From NCBI GenBank assembly GCA_001306305.2, contig CP155577.1, positions 1,905,501 through 1,969,500 on the forward strand: a DNA stretch of 64,000 nucleotides, read 5' to 3'. Below are positions 45,826 through 56,148 of the stretch, piece by piece. The stretch is from Citromicrobium bathyomarinum (GTDB lineage: Bacteria; Pseudomonadota; Alphaproteobacteria; Sphingomonadales; Sphingomonadaceae). How positions within the stretch are numbered: the first letter of the stretch is position 1; every line of letters begins with the position of its first letter. The notes under the pieces were generated by a model. That model saw only the letters and a program-made list of their open reading frames with translations. It did not search any database and was not told the origin of the DNA. Both the position numbers and the translations under genes were made by a program.

Positions 45826-46941
45826 TCAGGCCCCGAAGGCGTCCTTGATCCGGTCGAAGAAGCCGCGGCTTTCGGGGCATTCCTCGCCCGTTTCGGTCTC
45901 GCTGAATTCTTCGAGGATTTCGCGCTGGCGCTTGGTCAGCTTGGTCGGCGTTTCCACCGTGATTTCCGCGACCAGATCGCCCCGACCGCGACCCTGCAGC
46001 ACGGGCATGCCCGCACCGCGACGGCGCAATTGCTTGCCCGACTGGATGCCGGCGGGAATCTCGATCGTGTTGGTCGACCCGTCGAGGTCGGGAATCTCGA
46101 CCTTGCCGCCCAGCGCGGCGGTCGTGAAGCTGATCGGCACGCGCGCGATCAGGTTCGATCCGTCGCGCGCGAACACGCTGTGCGCGCGGATGTGGATGAA
46201 GATGTAGAGATCGCCCGGAGGCGCGCCGCGCGGGCCTGCCTCGCCCTTGCCGGACAGGCGGATGCGGGTGCCGGTATCGACGCCCGGCGGAATATCGACC
46301 GAGAGCGACTGCGGCGCATCGACGCGCCCGTCACCGCGACAATTGCGGCACGGGGTCTCGATCACCTCGCCGCGACCGTGGCAATTGGGGCATGGCCGCT
46401 CGACCACGAACAGGCCCTGCTGCGCCCGCACCTTGCCGTAGCCCGCGCACATGTTGCACGCCCGCGTGCCGGTGCCCGGCTCCGCGCCGGAGCCGGTGCA
46501 CACCTCGCATTGCTGCGAGACTTCGATTTCGATGGTGGTCGACTTGCCGTGGAAGGCCTCCTCCAGCGTGATCTCGAGGTCGTAGCGCAGGTCCGCCCCG
46601 CGCCGTGCGCCCTGGCGCATTCCGCCAAAGGCGCTGCCGAAGATCGTTTCGAAGATATCGCCGATATCGCCGAAGTCGGCCTGATGACCGCCACGGCCGC
46701 CACCCCCGCCCTGCTGGAAGGCGGCGTGGCCGTACTGGTCGTAGGCGGCGCGTTTCTGAGGGTCTTTCAACACCTCGTAAGCAGCGCCGATCGCCTTGAA
46801 GCGCGCCTCAGCCTCGGCATCGCCTGGGTTGCGATCGGGGTGATACTGCATCGCCATCTTGCGATAGGCAGCCTTGATCGCCGCCGCATCCGCATCGCGC
46901 GAGACGCCAAGCAATTCGTAAAGATCGGGTTCGGAAGCCAT
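45826..46941 (-). CDS. dnaJ: Chaperone DnaJ (Hsp40)
   Basis: Co-chaperone that stimulates DnaK ATPase. 371 residues. The J domain has the HPD motif in MQYHPDRNPGDAEAE. A Gly-rich stretch (QQGGGGGRGG) follows. Four zinc repeats are visible as CEVCTGSG, CNMCAGYG, CPNCHGRG and CRNCRGDG. The C-terminal substrate-binding region is complete. It lies 86 bp after dnaK, with a hairpin between. Confidence 0.97.
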   Translation of the reverse strand: MASEPDLYELLGVSRDADAAAIKAAYRKMAMQYHPDRNPGDAEAEARFKAIGAAYEVLKDPQKRAAYDQYGHAAFQQGGGGGRGGHQADFGDIGDIFETIFGSAFGGMRQGARRGADLRYDLEITLEEAFHGKSTTIEIEVSQQCEVCTGSGAEPGTGTRACNMCAGYGKVRAQQGLFVVERPCPNCHGRGEVIETPCRNCRGDGRVDAPQSLSVDIPPGVDTGTRIRLSGKGEAGPRGAPPGDLYIFIHIRAHSVFARDGSNLIARVPISFTTAALGGKVEIPDLDGSTNTIEIPAGIQSGKQLRRRGAGMPVLQGRGRGDLVAEITVETPTKLTKRQREILEEFSETETGEECPESRGFFDRIKDAFGA

Positions 46942-46972
46942 TATTCAGAGCACCGGTGCAACAAACATAGGC

Positions 46973-47007
46973 GGGCCCGCGCAGGCCGGGTGGTCTGCGC
47001 GGAGCCC
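46973..47007 (-). terminator. Intercistronic hairpin between dnaK and dnaJ
   Basis: In mRNA sense GGGC-CCGCGCAG pairs with CTGCGCGG-GCCC with a single bulge. No T run follows, so it is more likely an attenuating or mRNA-stabilising structure than a full terminator. Confidence 0.5.
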
Positions 47008-47027
47008 GTTTCTCATGACCGTCCGGC

Positions 47028-48980
<1,953 letters not shown>

Positions 48981-49074
48981 GATACCCCGCATCCGTTTGG
49001 CTATGTTGGACACTGCCCTTCGCGACACCCCCGTCAGTGGGCGATGCCGCTCGGCAGCTCTGGTTGAGCCGCGG

Positions 49075-49102
49075 ATATAGGTGCGCTTGTTCTTGGCACA
49101 AG
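49075..49102 (-). promoter_or_regulatory. Candidate heat-shock or housekeeping promoter of dnaK
   Basis: Read on the minus strand, CTTGTG and CTATAT are 16 bp apart. CTTG at -35 fits both sigma32 and sigma70-like sites. It would give a leader of roughly 85-90 nt before the dnaK ATG. Confidence 0.4.
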
Positions 49103-49154
49103 AGATGCCAGCGCCTAGTCGTCAGGCGGGACACAAACCTGGGAGGAGCCTGAC

Positions 49155-49619
49155 ATGAAATCGATTTACCTCGCCTGCGCACTTGGCCTTGGTGCCGTGA
49201 CACTGGCCGGATGCGATCAGAAACCCGCCGAGGAAGAGGTTGCAGCCGCACCGCTGACCGCGAGCGAAGGCAAGCTGTTCCTGCCGGCGGTCTCAGGCAA
49301 TCCGGGGGCGGTCTATTTCAAGCTGGAGAACCCGGGCGACCGGGCGATTTCGGTCCGCAAGGCCGAAGTGGAAGGCGCGGGAAGCGCGGAATTGCACGAC
49401 TATATGGAATATGACGATACCGAGATGGGATCGATCGGCGTGGTCACCGTGCAGCCGGGCGAAACCGTCTCCTTCGAACCGGGCGGCAAGCACGTGATGG
49501 CGTTCGACCTCTCGCCCGAGCTCAAGCCCGAAAGCGTCACCTCGGTCACCCTGACCATGGCCGGGGGCAAGACCATGGCGTTCGATGTCGACGTGCTGCC
49601 CGCCGACGCGGAACGCTGA
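49155..49619 (+). CDS. PCu(A)C-type copper chaperone lipoprotein
   Basis: 154 residues. Lipobox LAGC (C20) followed by an acidic stretch. The PCu(A)C-like domain has ELHDYMEYDDTEMGSIG and GGKHVMAFDLSP, giving His and Met residues that bind Cu(I) in the family. Such proteins deliver copper to cytochrome oxidase. GGGAGGAG precedes the ATG. The gene is divergent from dnaK and followed by a HEMTH protein gene. Confidence 0.87.
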   Translation: MKSIYLACALGLGAVTLAGCDQKPAEEEVAAAPLTASEGKLFLPAVSGNPGAVYFKLENPGDRAISVRKAEVEGAGSAELHDYMEYDDTEMGSIGVVTVQPGETVSFEPGGKHVMAFDLSPELKPESVTSVTLTMAGGKTMAFDVDVLPADAER

Positions 49620-49642
49620 AGCGCGATCAATCGACGAGCGTC

Positions 49643-50170
49643 ATGGATCACCCGATAGATGCCGAGACGCATGAAGCCCGCGTCGCTCCCTGCCCTGCGG
49701 GTGGGGAGCGGCGGCTGACGCCGGGCGAGGTGGCGCTGGCGCAATCGGTGTTCGGCACCGCGATCGATTATCGCAAGGTCACCATCCGGCGGCGCAAGTG
49801 GGCGTTCTTCCAGCCGAAGAACACCACCATGGCCCCGCGCGGCCACCTGCATTTCCACCCGGATGCGGCAGGATATTGCGACGATTTTTCCGCCGGAAAT
49901 CACCATTCGCAGGGCCATTTCATACATGAGATGACGCATGTGTGGCAGACCCAGACCAGGGGCGAGTGGTACCTGCCGCTCCACCGCCATCCCTGGTGCC
50001 GCTACGACTACAGCATCAAACCGGGCTGGGGCCTCGAAAAATACGGGATCGAGCAGCAGGCGGAGATCGTGAAGCACGCCTTCTGGCTGAGGAACGGCGT
50101 GCGCGTGGCAGGCATCGCCAGCCGCGAGACCTATGATCTGCTGGTGCGCTTTCCCGGGGCAAAGCCTTGA
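49643..50170 (+). CDS. Zinc-metallopeptidase-like protein (HExxH)
   Basis: 175 residues. FIHEMTHVWQTQTRG holds a HExxH motif typical of zinc proteases, preceded by HLHFHPDAAGYCDDF. A later GLEKYGIEQQAEIV could supply the third ligand (Glu). Sphingomonad homologues are often labelled Vgr-related, but a Vgr spike role is not evident from this sequence. There is no signal peptide. The stop overlaps the next gene's TTG start (TTGA). Confidence 0.75.
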   Translation: MDHPIDAETHEARVAPCPAGGERRLTPGEVALAQSVFGTAIDYRKVTIRRRKWAFFQPKNTTMAPRGHLHFHPDAAGYCDDFSAGNHHSQGHFIHEMTHVWQTQTRGEWYLPLHRHPWCRYDYSIKPGWGLEKYGIEQQAEIVKHAFWLRNGVRVAGIASRETYDLLVRFPGAKP

Positions 50171-50739
50171 CCGATTACGAGTTTATCTTCGCGCTCTATG
50201 CGCTGCTCCTCGGCCTCTCGCTGGTCGAAATTCTCTCCGGCCTCGGGCGCACGCTGGAATTGCGTTTCGCGAGCGATGCTGGGGGTGAGCGGTTCTCGAT
50301 CGGCTGGCTGACACCGCTGCTCGCCGTGTTCGTCATCCTCGACCTGCTGTCGTTCTGGATGTTCTCGTGGACGGTGCGCGATGTGATGGCGGTCAATCCC
50401 GCCACGCTGCTCGCCGTAGTCGGCTTCGCGAGCGCCTATTACCTCGCGGCAAGGCTCGTGTTCCCCGGCGACCCGGAGCGGTTCCGCGATCTCGACACGC
50501 ATTATTTCCGCGTCTGCCGCACGGTGATGGGGATGCTGATCGCGCTGGTCGTCGTGCAGTGGGCGTTTCTGCTCGGCCTGCCGCAGCTGCGCGAGAACTT
50601 GCTGTCCCCGATCGTCATATGGATGACCGCATTGTTCGTGGGCCTGATGGGCACGCTGATGTTCGTCCGAAACCGGCAGGTTCACGCGGTGCTGCTGGTC
50701 GCGCTGATCGTCCGCTATCTGGTGATCTATCTGCGGTGA
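50167..50739 (+). CDS. Integral membrane protein, unknown
   Basis: 190 residues with about six hydrophobic helices, beginning EFIFALYALLLGLSLVEILSGLGRTL. The TTG start overlaps the stop of the preceding gene, which argues for coupling and perhaps a joint function with the HEMTH protein. I recognise no family motif. Confidence 0.7.
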   Translation: MTDYEFIFALYALLLGLSLVEILSGLGRTLELRFASDAGGERFSIGWLTPLLAVFVILDLLSFWMFSWTVRDVMAVNPATLLAVVGFASAYYLAARLVFPGDPERFRDLDTHYFRVCRTVMGMLIALVVVQWAFLLGLPQLRENLLSPIVIWMTALFVGLMGTLMFVRNRQVHAVLLVALIVRYLVIYLR

Positions 50740-50830
50740 CGTAGCGTCATGGCTTGAGCGGCCCCGCGCCGCTTGTTAGTCGATGCGCCGTCCGGGCGGC
50801 CCAACCCGCGCCCGGCGAATGGTCCCAACA

Positions 50831-51994
50831 ATGGAGCTGAGCAATTACGGCATGTCGCGGGAACGCGGCTACCTTTCGCATTACGAAATCGACACGATCA
50901 CCCTCCCCACCCAGTTCGCCCCGATCGTGGAAGCGGCAGGCAATCTTTCCGCCCTGCTGACCACCGGCCGAGTACGCCACTGGCTGGACGCGCTGCCTGA
51001 TCCGCAGATCGGCGAATGGGCCAAGGACGCGCCCGAGGAAGAGGTCCGCACCGCGATGGTGCACTATTCCTTCCTGGTGCAGGCCTACGTGTGGGGCGAG
51101 GACGATCCCCCCGCGCACCTTCCCGCCAATCTCGCCCGCCCGATGGTCGCGCTGGCCGACCGGCTCGGCCAGGCGCCGCTGCTGCCCTATTCGGGCTACG
51201 TGCTCGACAACTGGTACCGGCTCGACAAATCCGGCCCGGTCACGCTCGACAATATCGCGATGCACCAGAACTTTCTCGGCGGTGCGGACGAGAACTGGTT
51301 CGTGCTGGTCCACGTCGCGATCGAGGCCGAGGCGGGCGTGCTGCTCGACAATGCGGCGAAGCTGGTCACCGTGTGCCGCGATGGCGACGAAGATACCGCG
51401 CTCACCCTGCTGCGCGAGATGGATGAGGCGTGGGAGCGGATCTACGCCCACTTCGCGCGGATGCCCGAGCGGTGCGATCCGTACGTCTATTTCCACCGGG
51501 TGCGCCCCTATATCCACGGCTGGGCGAACAACCCGGCGCTGGACGGCGGACTGATCTATGAAGGCATCGAACGGTTCGGCGGCAAGCCGCAGGCGTTTCG
51601 CGGGCAGACCGGGTCGCAGTCCTCCATCGTCCCAGCGATGGATGCGCTGTTCCAGGTCGGCCACAGCGACGACCCGCTCAAGAGCTTCCTCGACGAGCTG
51701 CACGCGTATCGACCGGTCGAGCATCGGCGCTTCATCGAAGACCTCGCCGCGCAATCGACGCTGCGCAGCTTCGTCGCCGACAGTCGCAATGCGGCGCTGA
51801 AGGAAGCGTTCAACGCCTGCCTCGAACAGGCTGCGCGATTCCGCACGCGGCATCTCGAATATGCGGCGAGCTACATCAACAAGCAGGCGGGCAGCATCGC
51901 GGGGAACGACCCCGATGTCGGCACCGGCGGCACACCGTTCATGAAGTATCTCAAGAAACACCGCGACGAGAACCGCGCGCAGGTGGTCGACTGA
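50831..51994 (+). CDS. Indoleamine 2,3-dioxygenase-family heme protein
   Basis: 387 residues from the ATG at 50831. The C-terminal half has the IDO pattern: RPYIHGW, then FRGQTGSQSSIVPAMDALF, a likely proximal heme ligand H341 in RTRHLEYAASYINKQAG, and the closing GTGGTPFMKYLKKH (364-377). IDO oxidises tryptophan to N-formylkynurenine in animals; bacterial relatives vary, and no kynurenine-pathway genes are nearby. The start lacks a good ribosome site; other in-frame starts exist upstream to 50783. A bidirectional terminator follows. Confidence 0.85.
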   Translation: MELSNYGMSRERGYLSHYEIDTITLPTQFAPIVEAAGNLSALLTTGRVRHWLDALPDPQIGEWAKDAPEEEVRTAMVHYSFLVQAYVWGEDDPPAHLPANLARPMVALADRLGQAPLLPYSGYVLDNWYRLDKSGPVTLDNIAMHQNFLGGADENWFVLVHVAIEAEAGVLLDNAAKLVTVCRDGDEDTALTLLREMDEAWERIYAHFARMPERCDPYVYFHRVRPYIHGWANNPALDGGLIYEGIERFGGKPQAFRGQTGSQSSIVPAMDALFQVGHSDDPLKSFLDELHAYRPVEHRRFIEDLAAQSTLRSFVADSRNAALKEAFNACLEQAARFRTRHLEYAASYINKQAGSIAGNDPDVGTGGTPFMKYLKKHRDENRAQVVD

Positions 51995-51997
51995 TAC

Positions 51998-52035
51998 GAA
52001 AAGGGCCGCCCTTCGCGGGGCGGCCCTTCATTCAA
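51998..52035. terminator. Bidirectional terminator between the IDO-like gene and a lipoprotein gene
   Basis: aagggccgcc (52001-52010) pairs with ggcggccctt (52019-52028) around an 8-base loop. On the minus strand it is followed by TTTTCGTATC. It serves two convergent genes. Confidence 0.8.
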
Positions 52036-52047
52036 CGCATTGCGAGA

Positions 52048-52356
52048 TCAGCGACGCGGATCGGCCGGATAGCCGCGGGTGCCGAAGCAATCCTCGTCCA
52101 GATAGCCGTCGCGGTCGTAACCGTCGCAGCGGTCGTTCTTGTCGACGAAATAGCCTGCCAGCGCACCGGCGGCGGCACCGGCGAGTGCGTAGCGGGCAAT
52201 ATCGCCACCCGTCACGGCCGCGAGGCCGGCACCGGCTGCGGCGCCCGCAAGGCCGCCTTCAGCCGAGTAGTTTTCCGCACACGCGCTGAGCGAGAGGGCG
52301 GAAATCATCGCCACTGGGATGAGGGCGAAACGGGTCTTGCTTTTGTTGGCAATCAT
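52048..52356 (-). CDS. Glycine-zipper lipoprotein (17-kDa-antigen-like)
   Basis: 102 residues. Lipobox LSAC (C26), then a Gly/Ala-rich zipper (GGLAGAAAGAGLAAVTGG and ALAGAAAGALAGYF), then an acidic, Asp/Tyr-rich end. Glycine-zipper lipoproteins of this kind sit in the outer membrane and can modulate envelope stress. The function is not known. Confidence 0.78.
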   Translation of the reverse strand: MIANKSKTRFALIPVAMISALSLSACAENYSAEGGLAGAAAGAGLAAVTGGDIARYALAGAAAGALAGYFVDKNDRCDGYDRDGYLDEDCFGTRGYPADPRR

Positions 52357-52427
52357 CGGGGGTCTCTCCTTGCACCTTGTGCTGGGTGAAAGCCCCGATA
52401 ACGCTGTTTTGTTCCGCAGGTTTACGC

Positions 52428-53051
52428 TCAGTCCGGCTTCTTCGCGACACCGACCAGCGCAGGGCGCAGCAGACGATCTCGGATCAGATAGCCGGCCTGC
52501 ATCTCCTGGACGACGGTGCCCGGCTCGGCCTCATCGTTGGGGATTTCCATCATCGCCTGATGAACGTTGGGATCGAGGGGCAGGCCCATCGCAGCCACGC
52601 GCGTCACGCCATGCTGGCCGAACACGCGGTCGAGCTCACGCTGGGTCGCTTCGATCCCGGCGATCAGCCCCTTGAACTTGCCGTCTTCGCGCAGCTCTTC
52701 GGGGATGGAATCGATCGCGCGCGACAGGTTGTCCGAAACCGACAGGATGTCGCGGGCAAAGCCGGTCGCCGAATAGGCGCGCGTGTCGGCAATGTCCTTT
52801 TCCATGCGGCGGCGCACGTTCTGCGTCTCGGCGCGGGCATAGAGCACTTCCTGCCGCGCGGTCTCCAGCTCTTCGTTGAGCTTCGCGACCGTTTCGGCAA
52901 GCTTGGCTACGCCCTGCTCGCTCTCGTCGTCGCCATCGTCGCCCTGGTCGCGCAGGTGTTCGGGAACGCCTGCCAACTCACGTTCGGCTTCCGCGTCGAG
53001 CGTGCTATCTTCGCGGACAGGCTCGTCCTTGGGATCATGTTCGTCTTGCAT
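52428..53051 (-). CDS. grpE: Nucleotide exchange factor GrpE
   Basis: Exchanges ADP on DnaK. 207 residues. An acidic, disordered N-terminus leads to a long coiled coil, LAETVAKLNEELETARQEVLYARAE. The beta-wing head shows DPNVHQAMMEIPNDEAEPGTV and GYLIRDRLLRPALVGV. It lies 24 bp after hrcA on the same strand, about 3.4 kb from dnaK, whose product it serves. Confidence 0.97.
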   Translation of the reverse strand: MQDEHDPKDEPVREDSTLDAEAERELAGVPEHLRDQGDDGDDESEQGVAKLAETVAKLNEELETARQEVLYARAETQNVRRRMEKDIADTRAYSATGFARDILSVSDNLSRAIDSIPEELREDGKFKGLIAGIEATQRELDRVFGQHGVTRVAAMGLPLDPNVHQAMMEIPNDEAEPGTVVQEMQAGYLIRDRLLRPALVGVAKKPD

Positions 53052-53075
53052 AGTCTTTACGTGAATTCTGCCCTG

Positions 53076-54116
53076 TTAGCCGGTCAATCGGCCCAGTGAT
53101 TGTGCGGTGAAATCCACCATGGGAACGATGCGCGCGTAGTTCAAGCGCGTGGGGCCGATAACCCCCAGTACCCCCACGATGTTCCCCTCGCGATCGCGGA
53201 AGGGTGAGGCGATAACAGACGACCCGCTGAGCGCGAAGAGGCGATTTTCGCTGCCTATGTAGATCCGCGTAGCCTGCGCCGTGCGCGCGCGCTCCAGCAC
53301 CTCGGCCACCGCCTGCTTGTTCTCCAGCTCGTCGAGCAGTTGGCGCACCCGCTCGACATCGCCGACCGCTTCGTCGTCGAGCAGCTTGGCCTGTCCGCGC
53401 ACGATCAGCACCGGGTTGCGATCGGGCGCCTCGCTCCACATCGCGATCCCGCGCCGGACCAGATTACTGCTCGCCGCGTCCAGCGCGCTGCGCCCGCTGT
53501 CGATCTCGTTCTCGATTTCCTTCAGCGCTTCGCCAAGGCTGCGATTGGCGAGGCGGGCGGAAAGATAGTTGGATGCCCGGTCGAGCGTGGCGCTGTCGAC
53601 CCCGTCGAGTTCGATCAGCCGGTTCTCGATCTGCCCGTTCGCATCGACCAGCACCGCGAGCGCGCGCGCGGCGTCCAGCGGGACGAAGCTCATCTGCGCC
53701 AGCCGCCGCTCCGCCGTGGGCACGAACACCATGCCCGCCGCGCCCGACAGGTCGGACAGCATAGCACTGGCCGCCTCCAGCCGCGCTTCCAGCGGGCCGG
53801 GATCGCCCAGCTTGGCCTCGATCGCTCGGCGCTCGTCCTCGCTCGGCTGGGTGATCTGCATCATCCCGTCGACGAACAGGCGTAGGCCCGTCTCGGTCGG
53901 CTTGCGCCCGGCGGACACATGCGGCGCGGCCAGCAGGCCCAGCTTTTCGAGATCTGCCAGCACGCTGCGGATGGAAGCGGGCGAGAGGTCGACCGCCCCA
54001 CCCTCGGACAGCGTCTTCGATCCGACCGGCTGCCCCGTCGCCAGATACTGCTCCACCACCACGCGAAAGATGTCGCGCGTCCGGGCGGTCAGTTCGGTTA
54101 GCGGCGGGGTGCTCAT
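53076..54116 (-). CDS. hrcA: Heat-inducible transcription repressor HrcA
   Basis: Represses heat-shock operons by binding CIRCE. 346 residues. A winged helix at the N-terminus (FRVVVEQYLATGQPVGSKTLSE) is followed by the GAF-like domain and the closing VLGVIGPTRLNYARIVPMVDF. I saw no CIRCE element (TTAGCACTC-N9-GAGTGCTAA) in the window, so its targets, probably groESL, lie elsewhere. Confidence 0.96.
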   Translation of the reverse strand: MSTPPLTELTARTRDIFRVVVEQYLATGQPVGSKTLSEGGAVDLSPASIRSVLADLEKLGLLAAPHVSAGRKPTETGLRLFVDGMMQITQPSEDERRAIEAKLGDPGPLEARLEAASAMLSDLSGAAGMVFVPTAERRLAQMSFVPLDAARALAVLVDANGQIENRLIELDGVDSATLDRASNYLSARLANRSLGEALKEIENEIDSGRSALDAASSNLVRRGIAMWSEAPDRNPVLIVRGQAKLLDDEAVGDVERVRQLLDELENKQAVAEVLERARTAQATRIYIGSENRLFALSGSSVIASPFRDREGNIVGVLGVIGPTRLNYARIVPMVDFTAQSLGRLTG

Positions 54117-54143
54117 GCTCGGTGGTTCAGCCTTGTTCGCAGC

Positions 54144-54662
54144 TCATCTGTTCTGGTCGTAAATCTGGCGGTTCTCGGCGGTGCCGACAAGGTCGTCCAC
54201 GGGCAGTTCCTGCCAGGCCTGGTAGAGCGCGTCGCGGTTCTCGGCGAGGCCGGGCTGGCGGCAGCCCATGTACCAGTTCAGCGTAACCGGCTGTTTGCCC
54301 GCTTCGTGCCAGGTGATTTTTACCGACGGGGAGTCGGTCGCCACGGGGCCGTCGCAATTCTCGTATCCGTACTCGACAGAACTTTCCGGGCGGAACGGCG
54401 CGAGCCGCCGGGCGAAGGCCTCGACCTCATCCGGGCTGGCGGTGAAGGATGCTGCGCCCTTTTGCTGCACGAAACGCTCGCCGCGATAAGTCCCTGCACC
54501 ATCCTGCGCCACGGAGAGTGTGAAGGACGGGCAGAAGCCGAAGCACGGGGTCACGGCGTAGTCGATTTTCTCGACCGGCGCCGTACTGCCGGGGCCTGTT
54601 GCAGGCGTGACGCAGCCTGCGATGGCGAGGGGCAGCGCGCAAATCGATAAAGTACGGATCAT
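54144..54662 (-). CDS. DUF6438-type lipoprotein
   Basis: 172 residues from the ATG at 54662. Lipobox IAGC (C16). CFGFCPSFTLSVAQDGAGTY with the paired cysteines is the DUF6438 pattern. The C-terminal part includes GYENCDGP and YMGCRQPG. Function unknown. It precedes hrcA by 27 bp in the same orientation and is divergent from rph. An in-frame ATG at 54716 is less likely since the signal peptide begins at MIRTLSICA. Confidence 0.78.
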   Translation of the reverse strand: MIRTLSICALPLAIAGCVTPATGPGSTAPVEKIDYAVTPCFGFCPSFTLSVAQDGAGTYRGERFVQQKGAASFTASPDEVEAFARRLAPFRPESSVEYGYENCDGPVATDSPSVKITWHEAGKQPVTLNWYMGCRQPGLAENRDALYQAWQELPVDDLVGTAENRQIYDQNR

Positions 54663-54771
54663 CCGGGATGCCTTTCGTAACGGGGGTGCTGGTGATGCAG
54701 CATGTCCACTGGCCACCCGATGAATAGGCCGCTAGGGCGCTCGCGACCATACAGACCAGAGGATTTCCCCC

Positions 54772-55485
54772 ATGCGACCTTCAGGCCGCGCGCCCGACCA
54801 AATGCGCGCTATCTCCATCGAAACCGGTTTCACCAAGCACGCGGAAGGCAGCTGCCTGATCAGCTTCGGCGATACCCGCGTGCTGTGCACCGCCAGTGTC
54901 GAGAACTCCGTACCGCCGTGGATGCGCGGCAAGGGTGCAGGCTGGGTCACCGGCGAATACTCGATGCTCCCGCGCGCGACGCACACCCGTGGTAGCCGCG
55001 AGGCGGCGCGCGGCAAGCAGTCGGGCCGGACGCAGGAAATTCAGCGCCTTATCGGGCGTTCTTTGCGCGCTGTCGTAGACATGAAGAAGCTCGGTGAACG
55101 CCAGATCACGCTCGATTGCGATGTCATCCAGGCCGATGGCGGCACGCGCACAGCGGCGATTTCCGGCGCGTGGGTCGCGCTGCGGCTCGCGATCGACGGC
55201 CTCAAGAAGTCGGGCGCGATCCTTGAAGACCCGATCACCGGCAAGATCGCCGCGATTTCCTGCGGCGTCTATAAGGGCACCCCGGTGCTCGACCTCGATT
55301 ACGACGAAGACAGCTCGGCCGATGCCGATGCCAACTTCGTGCTGATCGAAGGTGGCAAGATCGCCGAAGTGCAGGCCACCGCCGAAGGCGCGGCCTATGA
55401 CGAAGAAGCGCTGCTGCGCCTGCTCCGCCTTGCGCAGATGGGCTGCGGCGAAATCTTCAAGGCACAGGACGCGGCGGTGAAATGA
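54772..55485 (+). CDS. rph: Ribonuclease PH
   Basis: Phosphorolytic 3' exonuclease for tRNA maturation. 237 residues. [19 protein letters not shown] is the N-terminus, [13 protein letters not shown] and [24 protein letters not shown] carry the phosphate-binding arginines, and [18 protein letters not shown] the catalytic region. Overlaps rdgB by four bases (ATGA). Confidence 0.96.
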   Translation: MRPSGRAPDQMRAISIETGFTKHAEGSCLISFGDTRVLCTASVENSVPPWMRGKGAGWVTGEYSMLPRATHTRGSREAARGKQSGRTQEIQRLIGRSLRAVVDMKKLGERQITLDCDVIQADGGTRTAAISGAWVALRLAIDGLKKSGAILEDPITGKIAAISCGVYKGTPVLDLDYDEDSSADADANFVLIEGGKIAEVQATAEGAAYDEEALLRLLRLAQMGCGEIFKAQDAAVK

Positions 55486-56108
55486 CTCGCCGTATCGGCT
55501 CGGGCAAGCTCGTCATCGCGACGCATAATGCGGGCAAGCTGAAAGAGATTTCGGCGCTGCTCGCACCTTATGGGGTCGAGTGCATCTCCGCCGGTGCGCT
55601 CGGCCTGCCCGAGCCCAAGGAGACGGGCACCACCTTCGTCGAGAACGCGCTGCTCAAGGCGCGGGCGGCGGCGGAAAGCTCGGGCATCGTCAGCCTCGCC
55701 GACGACAGCGGGCTGTCGGTCGCCGCGCTCGATGGCCGGCCCGGCGTCTACACCGCCGACTGGGCCGAACGGCAGTGGTTCGAAGGCGAGCCGGGCCGCG
55801 ACTGGTACATGGCGATGGGCAAGGTCGAAGGCCTGCTCGCGCAGCAGGGGCCGGACGTGGATCGCAGCGCGGCGTTCCACTGCACGCTGGCGCTCGCCTG
55901 GCCCGATGGCGAATATGCGGTCTACGAAGGGATCGCGCCCGGATCGCTCACGTGGCCGCCGCGCGGGAAGCTCGGCTTCGGCTACGATCCGGTGTTCGTG
56001 CCGAATGGGCGCGAGCAGACATTCGCCGAGATAGAGCCTGCGGAAAAGCACACGATCAGCCACCGCGCGGACGCCTTCGCCAAGCTGGTCGCCGAGCAGT
56101 TCGGCTAA
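55482..56108 (+). CDS. rdgB: XTP/dITP diphosphatase (RdgB/HAM1)
   Basis: Removes inosine and xanthosine triphosphates from the nucleotide pool. 208 residues. [14 protein letters not shown] is the substrate lobe, [14 protein letters not shown] and [19 protein letters not shown] the active site, and [12 protein letters not shown] the base pocket. The start overlaps the rph stop. Confidence 0.96.
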   Translation: MTRRIGSGKLVIATHNAGKLKEISALLAPYGVECISAGALGLPEPKETGTTFVENALLKARAAAESSGIVSLADDSGLSVAALDGRPGVYTADWAERQWFEGEPGRDWYMAMGKVEGLLAQQGPDVDRSAAFHCTLALAWPDGEYAVYEGIAPGSLTWPPRGKLGFGYDPVFVPNGREQTFAEIEPAEKHTISHRADAFAKLVAEQFG

Positions 56109-56148
56109 CTCGCTGGCCATCGCGGCCCGCGCCACCTAGATTCGCTCC

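Noticed and set aside
54117-54771. CIRCE operator near hrcA
   Set aside because: I looked for TTAGCACTC-N9-GAGTGCTAA on both strands around hrcA, grpE and dnaK and did not find it.
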